This document shows positions 28,079 through 41,340 of a stretch of DNA of 64,000 bases, in pieces. Origin of the DNA: an uncultured Paracoccaceae bacterium (GTDB lineage: Bacteria > Pseudomonadota > Alphaproteobacteria > Rhodobacterales > Rhodobacteraceae); contig CATOSB010000003.1 of assembly GCA_951812305.1 (NCBI GenBank), forward strand, positions 181,037 through 245,036, read 5' to 3'. Position 1 is the first letter of the stretch; every line of letters starts with the position of its first letter. The notes beneath the pieces are model-generated. The model was not told the DNA's origin. It worked only from the letters and a program-made list of their open reading frames with translations, and did not search any database. Made by a program: the position numbers and the translations under genes.

Positions 28079-29678
28079 GTAACTCCCAAGCACCCCCCAC
28101 GTTTGAGTGTTATTGTCAGTTTTATGGTGAGTCGAATTTGCCATTTTGCGCGTGTTTTTTTCTTTCTTGTCTGAATTCTGTGGCGCCGGGTTGATTTCTC
28201 TGAATCAGTGGTGGGATGGATCAGGTTGCCGCCCTTGAACAACTTCTCGCCACGGCTCTGCGTCGGATCGCTGAGCTTGAAGCTGCGTTGGCGAGCATGG
28301 CGGAAGAGATCACGGACCTGCGCCGACAGTTGGCCAAGAACAGCAGCAATAGCAGCAAGCCCCCTTCAAGTGATGGCCTGAAGAAGCCAGCCCCGCGCAG
28401 CCTGCGTGGCAAATCCGGAAAGAAAAGTGGCGGCCAAGTTGGCCACCGGGGCGACACCCTGCGCCAGACGTCAACACCCGACTTTGTCGAACGGCATGAG
28501 GCGACGCATTGCAGCGCCTGTCAGAGCGCCCTGACGGCGGAGATGGTGAAAGGGATCGAGAAGCGTCAGGTGTTCGACTTGCCTGCGCCACGCCTGGAGG
28601 TCACCGAGCATCAGGCGGCGGTTTATTGTTGCGACCATTGTCGAGCCACGACGACGGCTGGCTTTCCCGATGGCGTGGCCGCGCATGTGCAATATGGCAC
28701 GCGCATGCGGGCAGTGGCGGTCTATTGCAATGTTCAGCAGCTGATACCCGAGGATCGGGTCTGCCAGCTTATGCGCGACCTGTTTGGGGCCACCAGCTTG
28801 TGCGCGGCCAGCGTGACCAACTGGACGCGCGGCGCGGCAAATAAGATGGGTGTCGTGGTTGAACACATTCTCGCCCGGCTTGCCGAAGGCGGCGTTCGGC
28901 ATCTGGACGAGACCGGACTTCGTGTTGCCGGCAAGCTGCACTGGCTGCACACGATCTGCGATACCGCCTTCACCCATTACCGCATCAGCGCCAAACGCGG
29001 TGCTGTTCCAACCTTCCTGACCGGCGGGACGATCATTCATGATCACTGGAAACCCTACTACGCCCATATGAGCGGAGTGGACGCCCACGCCCTCTGCGGG
29101 GCGCATCACTTGCGCGAACTCAAGGCCATCGAAGAGATCGAAAAAGAGCCTTGGGCGACGGAGATGAGCGCAGTGCTTCATAGCGCCAATCAGCTCAGAT
29201 GCGCGGCTCAGGATCAAGGCGAGACCGAACTCCCGGAACTGGTTCGCCAGGGTATCGTCACCAGATACATGGCGATCCTCGCCAAGGGGCTCGCCTTCCA
29301 CGAACGCCGGCCCCCGCTGGCCAAAAGCCCCGGCACCCGCGGCCGAAAAGCCAGGCGGCCAGGCCACAACCTGCTCCTCCGCCTGCGTGACTACCGCGAT
29401 GACGTTTTGCGATTCATCGCCGACTTCGCGGTCCCATTCACAAACAATCAGGCCGAACAGGACCTGCGCATGATGAAGCTGCGCATGAAAATCTCGGGCA
29501 CCTTCCGCACCCTCGAGGGCGCGCGGGTCTTCGCCGACATCAGGTCCGTCATCTCGACGGCCAGAAAACACCGGTTCAACATCCTGGAAATCCTGACCCT
29601 GTCACCACCTCAGATCATCGCACGGCTCTGACGGAACAAAACCCCGCAACCCTATCGGACAGGGTGCTTGGGAGTTAC
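28079..29678 (+). mobile_element. IS66-family element, copy 2 (no target duplication)
   Basis: 1600 bp, same ends as the other copies (one T shorter in the poly-T run before the gene). The flanks GAAATAAG (left) and CAAGTGTC (right) differ, unlike the other three copies. It joins two unrelated gene fragments, so it is most likely a product of recombination between two IS66 copies. Confidence 0.95.
28216..29631 (+). CDS. IS66-family transposase (copy 2)
   Basis: 471 aa, intact and the same as copy 1 except R in HERRPP. The DNA also differs from the others at one silent site (GGTATCGTC here, GGTATAGTC elsewhere). Confidence 0.95.
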   Translation: MDQVAALEQLLATALRRIAELEAALASMAEEITDLRRQLAKNSSNSSKPPSSDGLKKPAPRSLRGKSGKKSGGQVGHRGDTLRQTSTPDFVERHEATHCSACQSALTAEMVKGIEKRQVFDLPAPRLEVTEHQAAVYCCDHCRATTTAGFPDGVAAHVQYGTRMRAVAVYCNVQQLIPEDRVCQLMRDLFGATSLCAASVTNWTRGAANKMGVVVEHILARLAEGGVRHLDETGLRVAGKLHWLHTICDTAFTHYRISAKRGAVPTFLTGGTIIHDHWKPYYAHMSGVDAHALCGAHHLRELKAIEEIEKEPWATEMSAVLHSANQLRCAAQDQGETELPELVRQGIVTRYMAILAKGLAFHERRPPLAKSPGTRGRKARRPGHNLLLRLRDYRDDVLRFIADFAVPFTNNQAEQDLRMMKLRMKISGTFRTLEGARVFADIRSVISTARKHRFNILEILTLSPPQIIARL

Positions 29679-30222
29679 CAAGTGTCTAAAAATTATTGCG
29701 CCAAACGGTAAGTGGCGGACGAAAGAGTTTTGGGACATCCTCGACGTTTGCGACTTTTTGGACAATGGTGGATTGGGGCTCAACACGGTTCAAAGCTTAT
29801 CTTTCCTGCAAATCGCTGGGCTTTTGGACAAAGCGGAGCGCAACGGTGACGAACCCGCTTTTTGGTTGCCGGAGCAAATTAGAAGTGCAGCGGACTCTAA
29901 GGTAATTCGTGAAGAATACCGTGCAAATTGGGCGCGCCTCGACGAAATCTTTGGCCCAACCCTATACTGGCGCCATGGGCTCGATGATTTATTGCGACGC
30001 ATTGTAGAAAAAGGTGGCAGTGTCGGATATGTGGTGGCAGGAGACGACGCAGAGACTTTTCGAGAGATCGGGTTCGGGACAAAAGAAGGCAAACTAGCAC
30101 AACTGCTGCTTCAAGAAAGGCACGAAATAAATAGCATCCCGAGCTGGCTGGAACCGAAATTCATAGAGTCCTCCAACGTATATGAACTTTCACCTGAGAG
30201 TGAATGGGTAAAGAAGATATAG
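29679..30222 (+). pseudogene. Unknown protein, 5' end removed at IS66 copy 2
   Basis: The open frame enters from the IS end. About 180 residues: KWRTKEFWDILDVCDFLDNG, LLDKAERNGDEPAFWLPEQI, then a mixed helical C-terminus ending ELSPESEWVKKI. No family recognised and no start of its own. The composition is AT-richer than the ribosomal genes downstream. The missing 5' part is not present in the window. Confidence 0.55.
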
Positions 30223-30254
30223 TTGATTATCGACCAACAATTCGACCGCAGTTG

Positions 30255-31444
30255 CTTACCACCCTTCAAAATTTCCGGATCTGATTTGACGTTTGTCTGA
30301 TCTGTGTGATTCAAGGAGTCTCCACTGCTGATATTGGAGGCTGGTTTGTTGGGAAATGTTTGTTTTTCAGAGCTTTATTCGAAGGTTGAGGCGGATTTTC
30401 AGGACCGCTTGCTCGGGTATCACAAGTCGCGCCGGGAGGGATTGTGCATCATAGCAAGCGTGATTTTGAACACGCGCAGCGTCAATCTGATGGAAAATGC
30501 GGCTGCTCTGCCCCGCGATATCGGCTCTGTGGACCACCGCTATCAATACATTTCGCGGGTTCTGGGCAATCCTCACATCGATACTGATGAGATCATGCAG
30601 GCCTATGTTGGTGAAATTTTCCGCCGCCAGTGTGAGGCCGGAGAAACGATTGTGGTGGCCCTTGATCAAAGCAAGCTCAACGAAGGGCATGAGGTTTTGA
30701 TGTTATCGGTGCGGATGCGGGATCGGGCCCTCCCGGTCGCCTGGCGTGTACGCCAGACCAAAGGGCCGATTGGATGGCGCGTGCAACATGAGCTTTTGGA
30801 AGCAGTCCGCCCATGGCTCCCGGCGGATGCGCGTGTGTTGCTGGCGGGAGATCGGTTTTATGGAACCGCCCGATTGGTCGCATGGTGCCAGGAGGCTGGA
30901 TGGGACTACCGGCTGCGCATGAAGGGAAATATCACACTGCAACATCAGGGTGGCGAGATGATGACGCGCGAAATTGCCCAACTGATGCCCGAAGGGCTTG
31001 TAAACGCTGAGCTTTACGGAACGGGCGTCTTTAGCAACATTGGAGTGCTTCACGAGGAGGGGCACAAAGAGCCTTGGATTATTGCCATGAATGCAGCACC
31101 GTCCGAGTACAAGGTGCTCGATTATGGAATGCGTTGGGGAATTGAAGCCATGTTCTCCGACTTCAAAACCCGGGGCTTTGAAATTACTCAAAGCCAGATC
31201 AAAAAGCCGGATCGATTGGCCCGCCTCATTTTGGTGCTGGCAATCGCCATGTACTGGGCTGTTTCAACCGGAGCAAACGAAGAGCACCACGTCGCAATAC
31301 GCGGCGAAAAAAGGGGATTCGAAAAGCCCGAAGGTCCTTATGCTCTCTCTTCAAGACAGGCCTTCGTGCTATCCGACGATGCCTCGCAGGTTATGCCAAA
31401 ATCCCCAAGCTCTGGGATGTCTGGCTAAATTGAAGGGTGGTAAG
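30255..31444 (+). mobile_element. IS4-family element upstream of rpsL
   Basis: 1190 bp. Left end CTTACCACCCTTCAAAATTT and right end (reverse complement) CTTACCACCCTTCAATTTAG. A 9-bp target duplication CCGCAGTTG flanks it (30246-30254 and 31445-31453). Nine bases is the length made by the IS10/IS50 branch of IS4. The right copy of the target supplies the TTG of a TTGACA -35 box. Confidence 0.93.
30334..31433 (+). CDS. IS4-family transposase, frameshifted near its end
   Basis: Starts near a TTG at 30334. DDE core: VVALDQSKLNEGHEVLMLSV, LLAGDRFYGTARLV, and YGMRWGIEAMFSDFKTRGF (YREK-like). The first frame ends at a TAA at 31428, in a tail that does not resemble the family. At a run of six A (31307-31312) a -1 shift reads KKGIRKARRSL and then IPKLWDVWLN-stop (31433), the proper IS4-type C-terminus. 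This may be a regulatory shift or a mutation. Confidence 0.85.
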
Positions 31445-31450
31445 CCGCAG

Positions 31451-31479
31451 TTGACACCTCTCCCGACTCCCCCTATACG
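31451..31479 (+). promoter_or_regulatory. Sigma-70-type promoter, probably for rpsL-rpsG-fusA-tuf
   Basis: TTGACA (31451-31456), 17-bp spacer, TATACG (31474-31479). Only rpsL follows on this strand (210 bp further on). The first three bases belong to the 9-bp target duplicated by the IS4 element, so the insertion is right at the -35 box and left it intact. Confidence 0.7.
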
Positions 31480-31693
31480 GCGCGCACTCGGGCGATTGGG
31501 TTTGCCTGACTCAAAATTTAAGTGGTCATGATCCGGGCCAATTGGCCTCGATCCTCTGGAATTCCACCGCGACGCTCTCGCGCAACTGAGAGCGGCTGCG
31601 GTTTTTGCGTTTGCAGACGTGCAATACGCAGGCACTAGAAACCGGGATGCGCGCGCATCTCAGACGAAGAAAAGAGCATGGGGTAGATACCGA

Positions 31694-32065
31694 ATGCCAA
31701 CGATCCAGCAGCTGATCCGCAAGCCGCGGCAGCCGAAAATCAAACGCTCCAAGTCACTGCACCTGGAGAGCTGCCCGCAAAAGCGCGGCGTCTGTACCCG
31801 CGTGTACACAACGACGCCGAAAAAGCCGAACTCTGCCATGCGGAAGGTCGCCAAGGTGCGCCTGACCAATGGTTTCGAGGTGATCAGCTATATCCCCGGG
31901 GAAAGCCACAATCTGCAGGAACACTCTGTTGTTCTGATCCGTGGCGGTCGTGTCAAGGACCTTCCCGGTGTGCGTTACCACATTCTGCGCGGTGTCCTGG
32001 ACACGCAAGGTGTCAAAGACCGCAAGCAGCGCCGTTCGAAATACGGCGCCAAGCGTCCGAAGTAA
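31694..32065 (+). CDS. rpsL: 30S ribosomal protein S12
   Basis: 123 aa, full length, from ATG 31694 ([12 protein letters not shown]). S12 signature [19 protein letters not shown] and the [10 protein letters not shown] loop; Lys of TPKKPNS is the wild-type residue linked to streptomycin sensitivity. First gene of the str operon, 12 bp before rpsG. The leader between IS4 and the ATG is intact. Confidence 0.98.
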   Translation: MPTIQQLIRKPRQPKIKRSKSLHLESCPQKRGVCTRVYTTTPKKPNSAMRKVAKVRLTNGFEVISYIPGESHNLQEHSVVLIRGGRVKDLPGVRYHILRGVLDTQGVKDRKQRRSKYGAKRPK

Positions 32066-32548
<483 letters not shown>

Positions 32549-32575
32549 AACCCTATTTTCTGAGGCCCGACAACA

Positions 32576-34693
<2,118 letters not shown>

Positions 34694-34727
34694 ACCAAGC
34701 CGTCAGCAGATAAGAGGAGGCCTACCC

Positions 34728-35903
<1,176 letters not shown>

Positions 35904-35909
35904 AACGGC

Positions 35910-35930
35910 AGGGCCTTCCCGCGGAAGGCC
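35910..35930 (+). terminator. Hairpin after tuf
   Basis: GGGCCTTCC-CGC-GGAAGGCCC, nine perfect pairs and a 3-base loop, followed only by TTACA, so the U-tract is weak. It separates tuf from rpsJ, which are 134 bp apart. Confidence 0.65.
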
Positions 35931-36037
35931 CTTACATACGAAACAAAAGCCACGAATTTTCGGTGAAAATTCATGGCGCCAAACGGTTCGATGAGGGGCC
36001 GCAACTTAGGCTCCTCCTCTCAACGAAGGGATAAGAA

Positions 36038-36352
36038 ATGGCCATTCAAAGCCAAAATATCCGCATCCGCCTGAAGGCGTTTGACTACCGTGTGCTGGAT
36101 GCCAGCACCGAGGAAATCGTCAACACCGCCAAGCGCACGGGTGCAACGGTTCGGGGCCCGATCCCGTTGCCGAACAAGATTGAGAAGTTCACGGTTCTGC
36201 GTGGTCCCCACGTCGACAAGAAAAGCCGCGATCAGTGGGAAATCCGCACGCATAAGCGTCTTCTCGATATCGTTGACCCAACGCCGCAAACGGTGGACGC
36301 GCTGATGAAGCTCGACCTCGCCGCGGGCGTTGACGTTCAGATTTCGGTCTAG
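36038..36352 (+). CDS. rpsJ: 30S ribosomal protein S10 (NusE)
   Basis: 104 aa. [19 protein letters not shown] start, [23 protein letters not shown] and [10 protein letters not shown] are canonical. First gene of the S10 cluster. GAAGGG lies 8 bases upstream of the ATG. Leads directly to rplC (14 bp). Confidence 0.98.
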   Translation: MAIQSQNIRIRLKAFDYRVLDASTEEIVNTAKRTGATVRGPIPLPNKIEKFTVLRGPHVDKKSRDQWEIRTHKRLLDIVDPTPQTVDALMKLDLAAGVDVQISV

Positions 36353-36366
36353 GGAGGGCACACAAA

Positions 36367-37230
36367 ATGCGCTCTGGAGTGATCGCAAAGAAGGTCGGCA
36401 TGACCCGGCTGTTCATGGATGACGGCAAGCAAATTCCCGTCACCGTTCTGCAACTGGACAAACTGCAGGTCGTGGCCCAGCGGACTGCCGACAAGGATGG
36501 CTACACCGCCGTTCAGCTTGGCGCCGGTTCGGCCAAGGCCAAGCGTACAAGCCAGGCCATGCGCGGGCACTTTGCTGCGGCGAAAGTTGAGCCCAAGCGT
36601 AAAGTGGCCGAGTTCCGTGTGGCCCCTGAGAACCTGATCGAGGTGGGCGAAGAAATCATTGCCGACCATTACTTTGAAGGTCAGTTTGTCGACGTGACGG
36701 GCGTGTCCATCGGTAAGGGTTTTGCCGGTGCGATGAAGCGGCACAACTTTGGCGGCCTACGCGCCAGCCACGGTGTTTCGATCAGCCACCGCTCGCATGG
36801 CTCCACAGGCCAATGTCAGGACCCCGGTAAGGTGTTCAAAGGCAAGAAGATGGCCGGTCACATGGGTGCCGCACGTGTCACCACACAGAACCTGCAGGTC
36901 GTGCGCACCGACAGCGATCGGGGCCTGATCATGATCAAGGGCGCGGTGCCCGGTGCCAAAGGTGGCTGGGTCACCGTCAAGGATGCCGTCAAGAAGGCGA
37001 CGTCTGAGAACGTGATCCTGCCTGCTGCATTGGCCAGCGCCAAGGCGGAAGCCCAGAAACAGGCCGAGGAAGCTGCTGCCCAGGCTGAAGCCGAAACGAA
37101 GGCCGCCGAAGAGGCCGCTGCCGCGGAACAGGCTGCTGCCGAGGATGCCGCGCTGAAGGCGGCAGAGGCAGAGCCCGATCAGGCGCAAGAGGCTGGTGAC
37201 GCCGAAGGAGGCGACAAAGATGAAAGCTGA
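36367..37230 (+). CDS. rplC: 50S ribosomal protein L3 with Ala/Glu-rich tail
   Basis: 287 aa. The first ~210 residues are a normal L3 ([54 protein letters not shown]). The remaining ~75 are an acidic, alanine-rich helix-prone tail ([19 protein letters not shown]). Such tails occur in Rhodobacterales L3 and are outside the globular core. The end overlaps rplD by 11 bp. Confidence 0.97.
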   Translation: MRSGVIAKKVGMTRLFMDDGKQIPVTVLQLDKLQVVAQRTADKDGYTAVQLGAGSAKAKRTSQAMRGHFAAAKVEPKRKVAEFRVAPENLIEVGEEIIADHYFEGQFVDVTGVSIGKGFAGAMKRHNFGGLRASHGVSISHRSHGSTGQCQDPGKVFKGKKMAGHMGAARVTTQNLQVVRTDSDRGLIMIKGAVPGAKGGWVTVKDAVKKATSENVILPAALASAKAEAQKQAEEAAAQAEAETKAAEEAAAAEQAAAEDAALKAAEAEPDQAQEAGDAEGGDKDES

Positions 37231-37837
37231 TGCCATCAAACTGGACGGCAAGAAGGCCGGGTCGGTTGATCTCGATGATGAGATCTTCGGTCTGGAACCA
37301 CGCGCCGACATCCTGCACCGCGTCGTGCGCTGGCAGCGCAACAACGCGCAGGCCGGCACGCATAAGGTAAAGACCCGCTCGGAAACGAGCTATTCCACCA
37401 AGAAGATCTATCGCCAGAAGGGCACCGGCGGCGCACGTCACGGGTCGCGCAACGCGCCGATCTTCCGCAAGGGTGGTATCTACAAGGGTCCGACTCCGCG
37501 CAGCCACGGCCACGACTTGCCGAAGAAATTCCGCAAGCTGGGTCTGAAGCACGCGCTGTCTGCCAAGGCGAAGGCTGGCGAGATCGTTGTTCTTGATGTC
37601 GCTGAAAGCGACGGCAAGACGGGCGCACTGGCCAAGCAGGTTGCAAACCTAGGCTGGAAGCGTGCGCTGGTTATCGACGGTGCGTCGGTGAATGAAGGCT
37701 TCGCAAAAGCTGCTGCGAACATCGACGGTCTGGATATCCTGCCGACGATGGGCGCCAACGTCTATGACATCCTGCGTCGCGACACCCTCGTGTTGACGAA
37801 GGCCGGTGTCGAAGCCTTGGAGGCTCGACTGAAATGA
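37220..37837 (+). CDS. rplD: 50S ribosomal protein L4
   Basis: 205 aa from ATG 37220 with GGAGG upstream (inside rplC). [25 protein letters not shown] is the L4 tunnel loop; [24 protein letters not shown] follows. L4 also represses the S10 operon in enterobacteria. Its stop overlaps the rplW ATG. Confidence 0.97.
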   Translation: MKADAIKLDGKKAGSVDLDDEIFGLEPRADILHRVVRWQRNNAQAGTHKVKTRSETSYSTKKIYRQKGTGGARHGSRNAPIFRKGGIYKGPTPRSHGHDLPKKFRKLGLKHALSAKAKAGEIVVLDVAESDGKTGALAKQVANLGWKRALVIDGASVNEGFAKAAANIDGLDILPTMGANVYDILRRDTLVLTKAGVEALEARLK

Positions 37838-38130
37838 GTGCAAAGCCAGATCAATACGACCTGATCCGCAAGCCAATCATTACGGAAAAGGCCACGATGG
37901 CGTCCGAAAACGGCGCGGTGGTGTTCGAGGTGGCGATGGACGCCAACAAACCGGCAATCAAAGAGGCGGTCGAGGAACTGTTCGGCGTCAAGGTCAAGGC
38001 GGTCAACACGACGATCACCAAAGGCAAGGTCAAACGCTTCCGCGGTCAGATTGGCCAGCGTAAGGCGGTCAAAAAGGCCTATGTGACGCTGGAAGAAGGC
38101 AACACGATCGACGTGACCACCGGTCTGTAA
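37834..38130 (+). CDS. rplW: 50S ribosomal protein L23
   Basis: 98 aa. [41 protein letters not shown] and [14 protein letters not shown] are typical L23, the protein lining the nascent chain exit. ATGA overlap with rplD. Normally followed by rplB; here a terminator and non-ribosomal genes come next. Confidence 0.97.
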   Translation: MSAKPDQYDLIRKPIITEKATMASENGAVVFEVAMDANKPAIKEAVEELFGVKVKAVNTTITKGKVKRFRGQIGQRKAVKKAYVTLEEGNTIDVTTGL

Positions 38131-38153
38131 GATCAGCGTGATATGAGAATTGG

Positions 38154-38186
38154 GACCCCGGCCATTGATTTGGTCGGGGTTTTTCT
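38154..38186 (+). terminator. Rho-independent terminator after rplW
   Basis: GACCCCGGCC stem pairs with GGTCGGGGT and is followed by TTTTTCTTTTT. It lies 24 bp after the rplW stop. It would end the rpsJ-rplC-rplD-rplW transcript. Confidence 0.85.
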
Positions 38187-38284
38187 TTTTGCGGTTAGGG
38201 CAGGACCCGCCTTGGTGGGTGCAAAGCACCCGCCGGGGGAAGGCGGGTGCTGCCCGGCCCGAGGCCGGGCGGGAGATTGATTGC

Positions 38285-38737
38285 ATGACCACACTCTATA
38301 TCGACGCGGATGCCTGTCCGGTGAAGGCGGAAGCCGAGCGGGTTGCGACCCGGCAGGGAATCCGAATGGTGCTGGTCTGCAATGGCGGGTTGCGGCCGCC
38401 GGCCAACCCGTTGGTGTCGCTGGTGATTGTGGATGAGGGGCCGGATGTGGCGGATCGCTGGATTGCGGAGCATTGTGTGCCGGGTGACGTGGTGGTCACG
38501 TCAGACATCCCGCTGGCGGACAAATGTGTGAAGGCCGGGGCGCAGGTGTTGCAACACAATGGAGAGGTCCTGTCGGAACGCAACATCGGCCAACGGCTGG
38601 CCACCCGCGACCTGATGAGCGACATCCGCGCGGCGGACGTGTTCCACACCGGCGGCGGCGCGGCGTTTTCCAAGGCGGACCGGTCACGGTTTTTGCAAGC
38701 GTTGGATCGGGCGTTGCAGCAGGCGGCGCGGGGTTGA
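38285..38737 (+). CDS. YaiI/YqxD family protein (UPF0178)
   Basis: 150 aa from ATG 38285. Family signature [40 protein letters not shown] and [18 protein letters not shown]-like acidic residues DADAC, D of TSDIPL. A metal-dependent nuclease-like fold of unknown role. Just downstream of the rplW terminator and upstream of the toxin-antitoxin pair. Confidence 0.88.
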   Translation: MTTLYIDADACPVKAEAERVATRQGIRMVLVCNGGLRPPANPLVSLVIVDEGPDVADRWIAEHCVPGDVVVTSDIPLADKCVKAGAQVLQHNGEVLSERNIGQRLATRDLMSDIRAADVFHTGGGAAFSKADRSRFLQALDRALQQAARG

Positions 38738-38749
38738 AACTCAGGTGAG

Positions 38750-38784
38750 TTTAGCTTAGCTTAGCTATAGCTTAGCTAAGTTAG
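38750..38784. repeat. Iterated TTAGC motif before the toxin-antitoxin operon
   Basis: TTAGC occurs several times in a row or near-row (TTAGC TTAGC TTAGC TATAGC TTAGC TAAG TTAGG), ending about 10 bp before the antitoxin start. It contains short palindromes centred on AGCTATAGCT. Antitoxin-toxin complexes autoregulate by binding such repeats; likely the operator. Confidence 0.65.
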
Positions 38785-38794
38785 GAGTAAGGCG

Positions 38795-39031
38795 ATGCAA
38801 GCCTCTGTCCATGAAGCCAAGACCAACCTGTCGAAACTGATCGAAGCCTGTGAACGCGGCGAACGGGTGGTGATCACGCGCCATGGGGTGCCGGCGGCGG
38901 AACTGGTGCCGGCGAAGAAGAAACCCCTGAAATTCGGGTCGCTGAAGGACAAGATCAAGGGCGACATCCCGGATTCGTTCTTTGAGCCGATGACAGAAGA
39001 AGAACTTGCCGATTGGGAAGGCGGTTCGTGA
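38795..39031 (+). CDS. Type II antitoxin, Phd/YefM family
   Basis: 78 aa. MQASVHEAKTNLSKLIEACERG and VITRHGVPAAELVP are the Phd/YefM DNA-binding half; the acidic C-terminus (PDSFFEPMTEEELADWEGG) would neutralise the toxin. Stop overlaps the toxin GTG by four bases (GTGA), the coupling expected for a TA pair. Probably autoregulates at the TTAGC repeats. Confidence 0.92.
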   Translation: MQASVHEAKTNLSKLIEACERGERVVITRHGVPAAELVPAKKKPLKFGSLKDKIKGDIPDSFFEPMTEEELADWEGGS

Positions 39032-39414
39032 CATTGCTGCTGGACACAGGACCGTTTGCGATGGTCCTGATGGACAGCCCACGGCTAAGGGCTCGCACGA
39101 GACGCGCGCTTGAAGCCGCAAATTCAATTCAGGTGTCGGCAATCTCTTTTTACGAGATCGGTCAAAAAGCGCGGCTCGGCAAATGGGATGAAGTTGCTCA
39201 CCTTGTGCCAGAGTTGGAGGACCACGCCAAGGAAAGCGGGATTGAGGTTCTGCCATTAACGGCAACTGTGTCGCTTGCGGCGTCGCAACTCGACTGGCCC
39301 CACCGCGATCCGTTTGACCGGATGATCGCGGCGGTGGCGTTGCAGGAGAGGGTGCCGGTGGTTTCCTCGGATGCGGCGTTTGAGGCCGCAGGCGTAGAGC
39401 GGGTTTGGGGGTAG
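39028..39414 (+). CDS. vapC: PIN-domain ribonuclease toxin, VapC family
   Basis: 128 aa from GTG 39028. The PIN acidic set is visible: LLLDTGPF, SFYEIGQKARLGKW, PHRDPFDRMIAA, SSDAAFEAAG. VapC toxins cut tRNA or rRNA when the antitoxin is degraded. The Phd-type antitoxin instead of VapB is a common combination. A longer start (39013) is less likely because it lacks the overlap. Confidence 0.9.
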   Translation: MTLLLDTGPFAMVLMDSPRLRARTRRALEAANSIQVSAISFYEIGQKARLGKWDEVAHLVPELEDHAKESGIEVLPLTATVSLAASQLDWPHRDPFDRMIAAVALQERVPVVSSDAAFEAAGVERVWG

Positions 39415-39415
39415 G

Positions 39416-39479
39416 GTGGGCAATTCTGCCCACTTGGAATGCCGGATGCCCGACGTCAAAAAGTGGGAACAATTCCCAC
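39416..39479. terminator. Two hairpins between convergent genes
   Basis: GTGGGCA-ATTC-TGCCCAC (39416-39433) and GTGGGAA-CAA-TTCCCAC (39463-39479). They lie between vapC (plus) and the disrupted membrane gene (minus). U-tracts are poor; they are plausible convergent terminators. Confidence 0.5.
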
Positions 39480-39480
39480 C

Positions 39481-39739
39481 TTACGGTTTGCCGGAAGTTA
39501 GATCACCCTTCTTGCCTTGCTTGAGAATTGATCTAATTCTGTCTTCGACTAGTTCACCTAGAAGCTTTTCCTGAAAAACCCACATTCTCGGAGCTTGGTA
39601 TCCCAAGAGAATGCAGGCACCGGCCACACGGGTGACAGCGGATACGTTCTCGCCAATAGCGCCCATGAAATACAACGCAACAACAATTCCTAAAGCCAAA
39701 CCGATGATAATAAATCCCATGCCCAATACAAATCGCTTG
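39481..39739 (-). pseudogene. Membrane protein, C-terminal part, split by IS66 copy 3
   Basis: FVLGMGFIIIGLALGIVVALYF is a membrane segment; the rest (VTRVAGACILLGYQAPRMWV, KLLGELVEDRIRSIL) looks like a helical tail with a possible second segment. It joins in frame with 41341-41474 (KRNKR-FVLG) across one copy of the target ATCGCTTG, so the gene was open before this insertion. Family not recognised. Confidence 0.7.
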
Positions 39740-41340
39740 GTAACTCCCAAGCACCCCCCACGTTTGAGTGTTATTGTCAGTTTTATGGTGAGTCGAATTT
39801 GCCATTTTGCGCGTGTTTTTTTTCTTTCTTGTCTGAATTCTGTGGCGCCGGGTTGATTTCTCTGAATCAGTGGTGGGATGGATCAGGTTGCCGCCCTTGA
39901 ACAACTTCTCGCCACGGCTCTGCGTCGGATCGCTGAGCTTGAAGCTGCGTTGGCGAGCATGGCGGAAGAGATCACGGACCTGCGCCGACAGTTGGCCAAG
40001 AACAGCAGCAATAGCAGCAAGCCCCCTTCAAGTGATGGCCTGAAGAAGCCAGCCCCGCGCAGCCTGCGTGGCAAATCCGGAAAGAAAAGTGGCGGCCAAG
40101 TTGGCCACCGGGGCGACACCCTGCGCCAGACGTCAACACCCGACTTTGTCGAACGGCATGAGGCGACGCATTGCAGCGCCTGTCAGAGCGCCCTGACGGC
40201 GGAGATGGTGAAAGGGATCGAGAAGCGTCAGGTGTTCGACTTGCCTGCGCCACGCCTGGAGGTCACCGAGCATCAGGCGGCGGTTTATTGTTGCGACCAT
40301 TGTCGAGCCACGACGACGGCTGGCTTTCCCGATGGCGTGGCCGCGCATGTGCAATATGGCACGCGCATGCGGGCAGTGGCGGTCTATTGCAATGTTCAGC
40401 AGCTGATACCCGAGGATCGGGTCTGCCAGCTTATGCGCGACCTGTTTGGGGCCACCAGCTTGTGCGCGGCCAGCGTGACCAACTGGACGCGCGGCGCGGC
40501 AAATAAGATGGGTGTCGTGGTTGAACACATTCTCGCCCGGCTTGCCGAAGGCGGCGTTCGGCATCTGGACGAGACCGGACTTCGTGTTGCCGGCAAGCTG
40601 CACTGGCTGCACACGATCTGCGATACCGCCTTCACCCATTACCGCATCAGCGCCAAACGCGGTGCTGTTCCAACCTTCCTGACCGGCGGGACGATCATTC
40701 ATGATCACTGGAAACCCTACTACGCCCATATGAGCGGAGTGGACGCCCACGCCCTCTGCGGGGCGCATCACTTGCGCGAACTCAAGGCCATCGAAGAGAT
40801 CGAAAAAGAGCCTTGGGCGACGGAGATGAGCGCAGTGCTTCATAGCGCCAATCAGCTCAGATGCGCGGCTCAGGATCAAGGCGAGACCGAACTCCCGGAA
40901 CTGGTTCGCCAGGGTATAGTCACCAGATACATGGCGATCCTCGCCAAGGGGCTCGCCTTCCACGAACGCCGGCCCCCGCTGGCCAAAAGCCCCGGCACCC
41001 GCGGCCGAAAAGCCAGGCGGCCAGGCCACAACCTGCTCCTCCGCCTGCGTGACTACCGCGATGACGTTTTGCGATTCATCGCCGACTTCGCGGTCCCATT
41101 CACAAACAATCAGGCCGAACAGGACCTGCGCATGATGAAGCTGCGCATGAAAATCTCGGGCACCTTCCGCACCCTCGAGGGCGCGCGGGTCTTCGCCGAC
41201 ATCAGGTCCGTCATCTCGACGGCCAGAAAACACCGGTTCAACATCCTGGAAATCCTGACCCTGTCACCACCTCAGATCATCGCACGGCTCTGACGGAACA
41301 AAACCCCGCAACCCTATCGGACAGGGTGCTTGGGAGTTAC
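39740..41340 (+). mobile_element. IS66-family element, copy 3
   Basis: 1601 bp, same ends as copy 1. Exact 8-bp duplication ATCGCTTG (39732-39739 and 41341-41348). It splits the small membrane protein gene. Same orientation as copies 2 and 4. Confidence 0.97.
39878..41293 (+). CDS. IS66-family transposase (copy 3)
   Basis: 471 aa, intact; R in HERRPP as in copy 2, with GGTATAGTC as in copies 1 and 4. Otherwise as described for copy 1. Confidence 0.96.
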   Translation: MDQVAALEQLLATALRRIAELEAALASMAEEITDLRRQLAKNSSNSSKPPSSDGLKKPAPRSLRGKSGKKSGGQVGHRGDTLRQTSTPDFVERHEATHCSACQSALTAEMVKGIEKRQVFDLPAPRLEVTEHQAAVYCCDHCRATTTAGFPDGVAAHVQYGTRMRAVAVYCNVQQLIPEDRVCQLMRDLFGATSLCAASVTNWTRGAANKMGVVVEHILARLAEGGVRHLDETGLRVAGKLHWLHTICDTAFTHYRISAKRGAVPTFLTGGTIIHDHWKPYYAHMSGVDAHALCGAHHLRELKAIEEIEKEPWATEMSAVLHSANQLRCAAQDQGETELPELVRQGIVTRYMAILAKGLAFHERRPPLAKSPGTRGRKARRPGHNLLLRLRDYRDDVLRFIADFAVPFTNNQAEQDLRMMKLRMKISGTFRTLEGARVFADIRSVISTARKHRFNILEILTLSPPQIIARL

